From the NCBI GenBank assembly GCA_003501525.1, contig DNPI01000210.1:1-5068 (forward strand): DNA of 5,068 nt, written 5' to 3'. Of the stretch, positions 1 to 5,068 are shown one piece after another. The translations under genes were made by a program, and so were the position numbers. The DNA is from Planctomycetota bacterium. Its GTDB lineage: Bacteria > Planctomycetota > UBA1135. The first letter of the stretch is position 1. Each line of letters starts with the position of its first letter. The notes beneath the pieces are model-generated. The model had not been told where the DNA came from. It saw only the letters and a list, made by a program, of their open reading frames with translations, and did no database searches.

Positions 1-1
1 A

Positions 2-979
2 GAAGTCCCAGTAGAGCGAACGCAACAGGATATGAGTGGCCGTTGGCTTTGCCTTCTGATTACAGGGACCGTAATTACGGTTTTGAGTCTTTATCTGAGA
101 GTGTGTCAGGACCCTGGAGTCGCAGCACTGGCGACCGTTCTAATGACCATTTGTGCTTTCTTCTTTGTGGCAGTTGCTGCGTATATTGTGGGACTTGTTG
201 GTGCGAGTAATTCTCCTGTGAGTGGGATGACGATTTGTACTGTTCTGCTGACCTCACTGCTTATTTCGCTGGCAGGCTTTTCTGGTGAGATTGCCATTTT
301 GGCGACGATGGGCGTTGCCGGGGTAGTTTGCTGCGCCGCTTGCACTTCAGGCGATGTCTGTCAGGACCTTAAGACGGGGCATTTGGTAGGCGCTACTCCT
401 TTCCGACAGCAGTGGGTTGAAGTGCTTGGGGTGATTTCAGCCGCTTTTGTATTGGCTCCTGTCCTTGGTTTACTTCATGAGGCATATGGGATAGGCAGTG
501 AAAGTCTTCCTGCTCCTCAAGCGGCATTGTTTGCTTCATTGATGCAGGGTTTCTTTGGCGATGCAACTCTGCCTTGGGATTTAGTTGCTGCAGGTGCGAT
601 GGTTGGGTTGGCCATCGTGTGTGTCGATCAAGCTGTGTTGGCCCCTCGCGGCTCTTCTTTCCGGTTGCATATCATGCCGGTTGCAGTGGGCATGTATTTA
701 CCATTTGGTCTTTCTACAGCAATCCTTCTTGGTGGCATTTTTGCTTGGCTTTCTGCGAGGAGAGGAGGGGAAAGAGCGCATGAAAGAGGGATTTTGCTAG
801 CAAGCGGACTTGTTGCTGGCGAAGCTATTGCAGGAGTCCTTATCGCAATTCCGAAAGCAGCCGAGATACCATTCCCGGATTGGGGGAATCCGTTTGTAGC
901 CCCTCTTGCTGTGTTGATGTTAGTGGGTATGGGTTGGCTTCTAATCGGTCCTTCGCGCCGGGTTAGCAATCCGGGATAA
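2..979 (+). CDS. OPT-family oligopeptide transporter, C-terminal part (5' end outside window)
   Basis: This is the C-terminal half of an OPT (oligopeptide transporter) family membrane protein; members take up small peptides or metal chelates across the inner membrane. The frame is open from base 2 with no stop before the ATG at 32, and the family usually has 600 or more residues, so the gene almost certainly begins upstream and 32 is an internal Met. About 325 residues are visible with roughly eight hydrophobic segments. Numbered from the Met at 32, recognisable family motifs are GASNSPVSGMT (57-67), SGDVCQDLKTGHLVGATP (106-123), LPAPQAALFASLMQGFFG (159-176), VAVGMYLPFGLST (217-229), GGIFAWL (234-240) and RGILLASGLVAGEAIAGVL (252-270). 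A cysteine-rich patch (C100, C101, C104, C110) lies just before and within the QDLKTGH motif. Substrate cannot be told from sequence. It is probably first in a transcript with the glycosyltransferase 11 bp downstream, though no functional link is evident. Confidence 0.9.
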   Translation, partial: EVPVERTQQDMSGRWLCLLITGTVITVLSLYLRVCQDPGVAALATVLMTICAFFFVAVAAYIVGLVGASNSPVSGMTICTVLLTSLLISLAGFSGEIAILATMGVAGVVCCAACTSGDVCQDLKTGHLVGATPFRQQWVEVLGVISAAFVLAPVLGLLHEAYGIGSESLPAPQAALFASLMQGFFGDATLPWDLVAAGAMVGLAIVCVDQAVLAPRGSSFRLHIMPVAVGMYLPFGLSTAILLGGIFAWLSARRGGERAHERGILLASGLVAGEAIAGVLIAIPKAAEIPFPDWGNPFVAPLAVLMLVGMGWLLIGPSRRVSNPG

Positions 980-990
980 ACTTTGCAGCC

Positions 991-1692
991 ATGAAACTCT
1001 CAGTCGTCATTCCTGTTTACAACGAAAAGGATTCATTGGAGACCTTGCTCGGCAAGGTTTTAGCGACGCCCTTTGAGAAGGAGATAATTATGGTGGATGA
1101 CGGGTCCTCAGATGGGACCCGCGACATTCTTGCCGGCCTGGAAGGAGTGGACGGACACAAGATTTACTACCACGAAAAAAACCAAGGAAAGGGGGCCGCG
1201 TTGCGTACAGGGATTGCTCAGGCGACGGGCGATGTCATTCTCATTCAGGACGCTGACTTGGAATATGATCCCGCTGAGTACCCGATTCTTTTGGAGCCGA
1301 TTGAAAGAGGTTTGGCTGATGTCGTTTATGGCTCACGATTTAAAGGTGCACGGATGTCGCGGGTTCATCTCTATTGGCATCAAATGGCAAACAATTTCCT
1401 GACCTTTGTCTCGAATATGTTTACTAATCTGAACCTTACTGACATGGAAACCTGTTATAAGGTTTTTCGAAAGGAGGTCTTGGCTGGTGTCGAGATCGAA
1501 TCGAACCGCTTCGGGTTTGAGCCTGAAATAACGGCAAAGATTTCTCGGAAAAGATTGGAAGGTAAGCGCGTACGCATCTACGAAGTGCCCATTAGCTACT
1601 ATGGTCGTGACTATGCCGAAGGAAAGAAAATAGGCTGGCGAGATGGTGTAGCAGCACTATGGCATATCGTGCGTTTTAACCTGTTTTCCTGA
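991..1692 (+). CDS. Family 2 glycosyltransferase (polyprenyl-phosphate mannosyl/glucosyltransferase-like)
   Basis: A 233-residue GT-A fold glycosyltransferase of family GT2, DPM/DPG-synthase-like subgroup. These cytoplasmic, membrane-associated enzymes typically move a sugar from a nucleotide-sugar to a polyprenyl phosphate for envelope glycan synthesis. The sequence shows the N-terminal strand LSVVIPVYNE (3-12), the nucleotide-binding VDDGSSDGT (35-43), NQGKGAALRTG (64-74), the metal-binding DAD motif in QDADLEYDP (86-94), YGSRF (113-117), the acceptor-region TDMETCYKVFR (150-160), GFEPEITAKI (175-184) and the C-terminal VPISYYGRDYAEGKKIGWRD (199-218). There is no C-terminal pair of membrane helices, so this is the short soluble or peripheral form. 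The ATG is directly followed by the canonical first strand, which fixes the start. No convincing Shine-Dalgarno is seen, so translation may depend on the upstream gene. Family call is firm; the exact sugar and acceptor are unknown. Confidence 0.95.
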   Translation: MKLSVVIPVYNEKDSLETLLGKVLATPFEKEIIMVDDGSSDGTRDILAGLEGVDGHKIYYHEKNQGKGAALRTGIAQATGDVILIQDADLEYDPAEYPILLEPIERGLADVVYGSRFKGARMSRVHLYWHQMANNFLTFVSNMFTNLNLTDMETCYKVFRKEVLAGVEIESNRFGFEPEITAKISRKRLEGKRVRIYEVPISYYGRDYAEGKKIGWRDGVAALWHIVRFNLFS

Positions 1693-1693
1693 G

Positions 1694-2563
1694 ATGAATT
1701 CGACCGAAGACATTTCAGGAGACGTTTCTGAGGAAGCTTGGTTCTACGCAAAGGATGAAGGCCCTGTTGGTCCGCACAGTGCGGCCGAATTGAGAGATTT
1801 TCTGGCTTCGGGCGTCTTGTCTGGTAGTGATTTAGTCTGGACTGAAGGTATGGACGGTTGGGCCCAAGTCCAAACAGTAGAGTTCTTACATCCCCAAAAC
1901 GCTCGACCGCTGAAGGCGCAGCCGGAGGTGATAGAGGAGAGTAGCTCTCCAGTGAGGCCTAGCTCGGAGGTGCACGCCGATTTCGATGATGATGAACCAG
2001 GAGCGAGCCCAAAATTCCCAAACCAGGGCTTGCTAGGGGCCGCGGTACGACGCGATGGTGAGCAGGTAAGGCCTTGGGTGCGGTATTTCGCTCGGATTAT
2101 TGATTACACACTTGGGCAGACTTTTGTCTTTATTACTTCGGGTGATCCCGAATTAATCTACAAACTTCCAGTTACGCCTCTCTATGCGGTGTATTTCCTT
2201 TGTGGGTGGGTCTTGATGGAGACCTGTCTCATGTCGACATGGGGGACGACTCCAGGAAAGTGGCTACTCAAAATTCAAGTTACCGATTCAAGAGGGCGCA
2301 AGCTTGAAATGGCAACAGCCTTTCATCGCAGTTTGCAGGTTTGGATTCGGGGCATGGGCATGGGGCTTCCGATAGTTTCTCTTTTTACTCTGCTGATGTC
2401 GCATGGTCGGCTCGTGCAGGACGGCGCAACACGGTGGGATCAAGATGGAAAGTTTGAAATCGTTCATGGGCGATTCTCTTTCCGCAGAGTGGCTATCGCG
2501 GTGGTGCTTTTCTTCCTCTTCTTTCAGCTTATTAGCCCTGCGGTTCCGCCGCCGGGCGTCTAG
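1694..2563 (+). CDS. GYF_2 domain - RDD family membrane protein
   Basis: A 289-residue fusion protein. Residues about 15-63 form a GYF_2 domain (DUF4339), seen as WFYAKDEGPVGPHS, then AELRDFLASGVLSGSDLVW and a closing GMDGWAQV; such domains are thought to bind proline-rich peptides or serve as adaptors. A low-complexity acidic/proline linker follows (about 65-125, with DFDDDEPG). Residues about 126-257 are an RDD domain: RPWVRYFARIIDYTL carries the hallmark Arg and Asp, and TPGKWLLKIQVTDSRGRKL (186-204) is the usual post-helix motif. Hydrophobic stretches near 138-148, 160-180, 220-236 and 265-284 suggest inner-membrane placement. The start lies one base after the glycosyltransferase stop and has no clear ribosome binding site, which suggests reinitiation. 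The 3' end overlaps the convergent lipoprotein gene by 32 bp. RDD proteins have no general agreed function (transport roles have been shown for some), so the role stays open. Confidence 0.88.
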   Translation: MNSTEDISGDVSEEAWFYAKDEGPVGPHSAAELRDFLASGVLSGSDLVWTEGMDGWAQVQTVEFLHPQNARPLKAQPEVIEESSSPVRPSSEVHADFDDDEPGASPKFPNQGLLGAAVRRDGEQVRPWVRYFARIIDYTLGQTFVFITSGDPELIYKLPVTPLYAVYFLCGWVLMETCLMSTWGTTPGKWLLKIQVTDSRGRKLEMATAFHRSLQVWIRGMGMGLPIVSLFTLLMSHGRLVQDGATRWDQDGKFEIVHGRFSFRRVAIAVVLFFLFFQLISPAVPPPGV

Positions 2564-3776
2564 CGCGCGCCCATCGGTCACGGCGCTTTTGCTCTTCTGG
2601 CGCGAGACCGCTTGGAGGCTGTGTGCTTACCTCCGCCCCGAGAGCTTTTACCAAGAGCCTGAGACTGTATACCCCTTCGGGGCCGAGGGAGTCCTGGCTT
2701 CCGAGTGCTTTTTGTGCAAATGGTAGACATGTACTAGTGCCACATCGCAGCAAGGCATCTGCCGACGCGGTCTTTTCTTCACGATTGCCTTGAGTTAGCC
2801 AGGGGAGAAGGGCAGTTTCAGCTCCTGAAGCAGCGCAAGCCCCAATGGCCTCAAGAGCGCGTGTCCTGACGGAGGCATTGGATAAGGATTCTGCAAGCTT
2901 TGTTGTCAGGGGAAATTTTTCTTTATCTGCCCATGCGCCTGCTGCTGCGCCGATCCATGCGATGGTTTGTAGTGCATGCTCGTGCAAATATCGATTTTGG
3001 TCTCGAGTGAGATGGACGAGTATTGGAATAATCTCTCCTCCCATTCGGGAAAGCACAAATCGCGCTTCGTCCACAGGGCGTAGCGGCTGACTGACCAATC
3101 GAGCGGCCATGCTCCATATTTCTGACTCGAGGGGGCCTTCGATAGGTGGAGCGGGAAATCCAGGGAGTGTTCGTTGGTTGTTCCAATTCGATTCCAGGCG
3201 AACAAATCTTCCCCAAGCATCAGCATCTTCTTGATTGCTAGAGTGGGGAGGGATGCTTTTGATGAATTCGAGAGCGGCTTGCTGAGCTTCTGGGTATTGG
3301 TTTGAGGAAAATGAAAGGATTGTTCGGATTGCGGCGAGGCCTGAACCATTCCCGTGTCGCAAAAGAGCTTGGGCTATCGCGACATTAGAGGAATGATCTT
3401 TTTCGTAACGGAGCCTCAGGACAAGGCGCGGGACGATTTCAGGGGCACCGTCAGCGGCCAATCGGGAATAGGCAATTCGCTTGCTTTCGGGGGGAATTGC
3501 CTTTTTCTCCACAAGCGAAAGCAAGATTGAATCTCGCTGTTGTGCTTCAATGTTCTCCAGTTGCTGCAAAGCTCGTCTTCCAATGTGCCCCGTGAACGTG
3601 GCAGCTTCGAGTATTTCTTCCCACTCTGATATCGCGGCTTCAGATGCTGTTGGAATCGCAGAGTCCTTTGTCCTGTCTAAAGCTTCGTTGAGCGCTGAGA
3701 TTCCCCCCGCAGGAGCATCTAAAGGTTGAGATTGTGTGCAGGATGCGAGGCACAGGAGGCAAAGTAGTCGCTTCAT
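2532..3776 (-). CDS. HEAT-repeat lipoprotein
   Basis: A 414-residue predicted lipoprotein. The N-terminus is a short type II signal, MKRLLCLLCL followed by ASC, so the lipobox is L-A-S-C with lipidation at C13. The next residue is Thr, not Asp, which by the enterobacterial rule would favour the outer membrane. The mature part is rich in paired amphipathic helices typical of HEAT / PBS-lyase-like repeats: clear units near 110-145 (APEIVPRLVLRLRY...NVAIAQALLRHG), 245-280 (GGEIIPILVHL...HALQTIAWIGAA), 292-320 (LAESLSNASVRTRALEAIGA) and 322-350 (ALLPWLTQG...ASADALLRCG). The region 175-225 breaks the pattern and may be an insert. The C-terminal tail (about 391-414) is basic and probably disordered. 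Such repeats act as protein-binding scaffolds; no catalytic motif is seen. Its ATG overlaps the cytochrome stop as ATGA, so translational coupling is likely. It is the last gene of the - strand unit; a partner of the cytochrome is inference. Confidence 0.85.
   Translation of the reverse strand: MKRLLCLLCLASCTQSQPLDAPAGGISALNEALDRTKDSAIPTASEAAISEWEEILEAATFTGHIGRRALQQLENIEAQQRDSILLSLVEKKAIPPESKRIAYSRLAADGAPEIVPRLVLRLRYEKDHSSNVAIAQALLRHGNGSGLAAIRTILSFSSNQYPEAQQAALEFIKSIPPHSSNQEDADAWGRFVRLESNWNNQRTLPGFPAPPIEGPLESEIWSMAARLVSQPLRPVDEARFVLSRMGGEIIPILVHLTRDQNRYLHEHALQTIAWIGAAAGAWADKEKFPLTTKLAESLSNASVRTRALEAIGACAASGAETALLPWLTQGNREEKTASADALLRCGTSTCLPFAQKALGSQDSLGPEGVYSLRLLVKALGAEVSTQPPSGLAPEEQKRRDRWARARRPAAEPQG
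2535..2557. other. GC-rich hairpin inside the convergent 3' overlap
   Basis: GCCCTGCGG (2535-2543) and CCGCCGGGC (2549-2557) pair over nine positions with one T/C mismatch around the five-base loop TTCCG. It lies within the last codons of both convergent genes, just before the - strand stop (TAA at 2534-2532) and shortly before the + strand stop (TAG at 2561-2563). No T run follows on either strand, so it is not a classical intrinsic terminator, but it could slow polymerase or protect the 3' ends of both transcripts. The stem also simply encodes proline/alanine-rich tails, so chance is possible. Confidence 0.35.
2567..2590 (+). terminator. Possible weak terminator of the + strand unit
   Basis: Right after the stop codon of the GYF_2-RDD gene, GCGCC (2567-2571) can pair with GGCGC (2582-2586) over a ten-base loop, and the stem is followed by TTTT (2587-2590). 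Stem and T run are both short, so this is only a candidate. It sits inside the coding region of the opposite-strand lipoprotein, where the KRRDRWARARR-type tail is encoded. Confidence 0.25.
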
Positions 3777-4750
3777 CCGTTGATGCTCTGGCGAGCAATC
3801 TCAAGTGCCTCTTCGTCAGGGAGGAATGGCTGGAATCGATAAAGGAGGCGGACTTCACCACGACCTTCCCGTAAACGTTTGCCTCGGTGCGACCAAGTTT
3901 CACCAGAAGGTAGCTGTGTGTTTGTTAAATCTAATTCGTCCCGATATGGGTCGCGGAATCTATGCAGATGCTCCCAGGCCATCCATTCACCATCAGCGTC
4001 CATCCATCTGACTTGTACGTCAGCAGCCCGCGAGCGTTCATCTGTGGGGAAGTTGTGGGCGCATCCATGGTTAACGATTTCAACCCACCATTCGTCGTCA
4101 TCCAATATTCCAGCTCGCAGTTCAACAGCCTGCTGCAGAGTCTCCAAATGGTGCCCAGCTAAGAATCGATGGTCGCGACCTTGGCGTCCCCCTTCTCTCC
4201 ACACTGGTGGCATATGGCATCCCAAACAATTTTTGCCTCGCAGTGCTGGGCTTGAGGCTCGCCACTGGTCCACAGTCCCGTGTTGGTTGTGGCAAGACCC
4301 ACAGGTATCGACAGAAGCTAATCGAGGGTCGTGTACTGGGCGACAAGCGGCTGTTCGGTCGGGGCGTATGGAGGAAGTAGCAACACCTCCTTCTGGTCGC
4401 GAATGGCACGATAAACAATCAACTCCCATTGCGCGGTCTGCCTGCCTAGCTAGCACTCTTTGACCTGGAGCAAAGCCCAGTACAGGTCGTGGAGCATGGC
4501 ATGCGAGGCATTCTTCGTTGCGGAAATCTTGACTGAGTTTTCGGACTTCCGGGTTTTCGTAAGCGAGAGCGTGATGAGAGGTGGCCCATTCTTCAGCGAC
4601 TCCAGGGTGACACTTCAGGCACGCTTGAGAACTTTCGGGGGGCGTGGCGTTTGCAGATGGCGGAGGAGCCAGAACGAGCAGAATGATTGCCCCACCTAAA
4701 GCGGCCATTCCGGCAGCAAGCCACCCAGCAGCGTTTTCCGTTCGGGTCAC
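3773..4750 (-). CDS. Pentaheme c-type cytochrome, c554-like multiheme family
   Basis: A 325-residue exported multiheme cytochrome c. Residues about 8-29 are a hydrophobic signal or anchor helix, and A33-N34-A35 offers a signal peptidase I site. Five CXXCH heme motifs follow: CLKCH (44-48), CLACH (81-85), CLSCH (112-116), CGSCH (150-154) and CLGCH (175-179, followed by MPP). A sixth, incomplete one, CRPVH (136-140), has Val in place of the second Cys. Extra histidines that could be distal ligands include H59, H60, H156, H194, H200 and H201. The C-terminal part (about 205-325) has no CXXCH and looks like a beta-rich domain with the motif NHGCAHNFPT (227-236), resembling the N-x-G-x-x-H-x-x-PTG motif seen in related multiheme proteins. 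It should work in the periplasm as an electron carrier or a reductase/oxidase; the substrate is unknown. The GTG start overlaps the ABC ATPase stop (GTGA); AGAAGGGGG at 4771-4763 may be a distant ribosome binding site. Heme attachment would need a cytochrome c maturation system not seen here. Confidence 0.92.
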   Translation of the reverse strand: MTRTENAAGWLAAGMAALGGAIILLVLAPPPSANATPPESSQACLKCHPGVAEEWATSHHALAYENPEVRKLSQDFRNEECLACHAPRPVLGFAPGQRVLARQADRAMGVDCLSCHSRPEGGVATSSIRPDRTAACRPVHDPRLASVDTCGSCHNQHGTVDQWRASSPALRGKNCLGCHMPPVWREGGRQGRDHRFLAGHHLETLQQAVELRAGILDDDEWWVEIVNHGCAHNFPTDERSRAADVQVRWMDADGEWMAWEHLHRFRDPYRDELDLTNTQLPSGETWSHRGKRLREGRGEVRLLYRFQPFLPDEEALEIARQSING

Positions 4751-5067
4751 GAGCTTAGTGCGCCCCCTTCTAAGGAATACATCGGACCTCCGAGCATGGC
4801 TGCCTCCTCGGTCCTGTGAGTAACGAGGAGAACCGTTGTTCGAGTTTCATTAATAACCTGCTCTATGTAAGCAATGCTTTCGCGACGACTATCAGGGTCA
4901 AGGCCGGCAAAGGGTTCATCGAGGAGTAGGAGTGGTGGGCGCGGCGCAATAGCTCGCGCTAAACCTAATCGCCGAGCTTCTCCTCCTGAAAGATTGTTTG
5001 GCAATCGCTCAGATAAATTTTCCAACCCAAGGCTTTTGAGAATTACTTCTGCTGCGTCTTCTGCTTC
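4747..5067 (-). CDS. ABC transporter ATP-binding protein, C-terminal part (5' end outside window)
   Basis: The last 106 or so residues of an ABC-type ATPase subunit, which hydrolyses ATP on the cytoplasmic face to drive a membrane permease. The frame is open to the right edge of the window, so the start and the Walker A half lie outside; the TTG at 5025 is an internal Leu. Visible motifs are the ABC signature LSGGE (4992-4978), the Walker B strand LLLLDEP, the D-loop AGLD and the switch histidine in LLVTHRTEEA. The protein ends in a short SLEGGALSS with no additional regulatory domain, so it is of the short, ModC/TauB/nitrate-importer-like or ModF-like type; the permease and binding protein may be upstream outside the window. 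It does not carry the typical CcmA pattern, so a heme-exporter role is not supported although a cytochrome follows. Its stop overlaps the cytochrome GTG start by four bases. Family is certain, substrate unknown. Confidence 0.93.
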   Translation of the reverse strand, partial: EAEDAAEVILKSLGLENLSERLPNNLSGGEARRLGLARAIAPRPPLLLLDEPFAGLDPDSRRESIAYIEQVINETRTTVLLVTHRTEEAAMLGGPMYSLEGGALSS

Positions 5068-5068
5068 G

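Noticed and set aside
628..969. - strand open frame opposite the OPT gene
   Set aside because: No domain, unlikely composition, and lies wholly antisense to conserved OPT motifs.
32..979. Taking the ATG at 32 as the true start of the OPT gene
   Set aside because: The frame stays open back to base 2 and the protein shows only the C-terminal half of the OPT family, so the gene begins outside the window.
2403..2726. + strand open frame crossing the end of the GYF_2-RDD gene and the lipoprotein gene
   Set aside because: It overlaps two well-supported genes in other frames and has no domain or start signal.
3879..4463. Long + strand open frame opposite the cytochrome gene
   Set aside because: Its translation has no recognisable domain and is rich in Ser/Arg/Trp/Cys; it mirrors the codon pattern of the cytochrome on the other strand.
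4747..5025. Taking the TTG at 5025 as the start of the ABC ATPase
   Set aside because: The frame continues to the window edge with family-like sequence (ending ILKSLGLENLSERLP), and Walker A is missing, so the protein is cut by the window.
4747..5067. ABC ATPase as the heme exporter subunit CcmA because it precedes a cytochrome c
   Set aside because: The signature LSGGEARRLGLARAIA and the ending do not match the usual CcmA pattern, and no other maturation gene is present in the window.
1..5068. Search for CRISPR, insertion sequence, tRNA or phage elements
   Set aside because: No regular repeats, inverted terminal repeats, transposase motifs or tRNA-like cloverleaf were seen; every stretch is accounted for by the six genes.

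Overview
The window is a compact, fully coding piece of bacterial DNA of roughly 50 % GC with six genes: three on the + strand (left half) and three on the - strand (right half), facing each other tail to tail. The host is most likely a diderm (Gram-negative-type) bacterium. The evidence is a periplasmic multiheme cytochrome c with an export signal and a lipoprotein with a Gram-negative-style lipobox. The mix of a GYF_2-RDD fusion, an OPT transporter, a HEAT-repeat lipoprotein and a c554-like cytochrome recalls Verrucomicrobiota and other PVC bacteria or Myxococcota-like lineages. No marker gene here fixes the taxonomy, so that placement is inference.

Left half (+ strand): the window opens inside an OPT-family oligopeptide/metal-chelate transporter whose N-terminal half lies outside. 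After 11 bases comes a family 2 glycosyltransferase of the dolichol-phosphate-mannose-synthase-like type. One base after its stop begins a two-domain protein with an N-terminal GYF_2 domain and a C-terminal RDD membrane domain. The spacing suggests one transcript and, for the last pair, coupled translation.

Right half (- strand, read from the right edge leftward): the C-terminal part of an ABC transporter ATPase is followed by a five-heme c-type cytochrome that starts inside the ATPase stop (GTGA overlap). A HEAT-repeat lipoprotein follows, starting inside the cytochrome stop (ATGA overlap). These three are very probably co-transcribed and translationally coupled. A plausible reading is a cell-envelope module: a transporter powered by the ATPase, a periplasmic electron carrier or small-molecule reductase/oxidase, and a membrane-tethered helical scaffold. 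The substrate is not visible.

The two convergent units overlap by 32 bp at their 3' ends. A strong GC hairpin lies in that overlap, and a weaker stem followed by a short T run lies just beyond it. There is no intergenic stretch longer than 11 bp. I saw no RNA gene, insertion sequence, CRISPR array or phage signature. I do not see a clear novel defence or mobile system; the most interesting item is the ABC ATPase / pentaheme cytochrome / HEAT lipoprotein operon.
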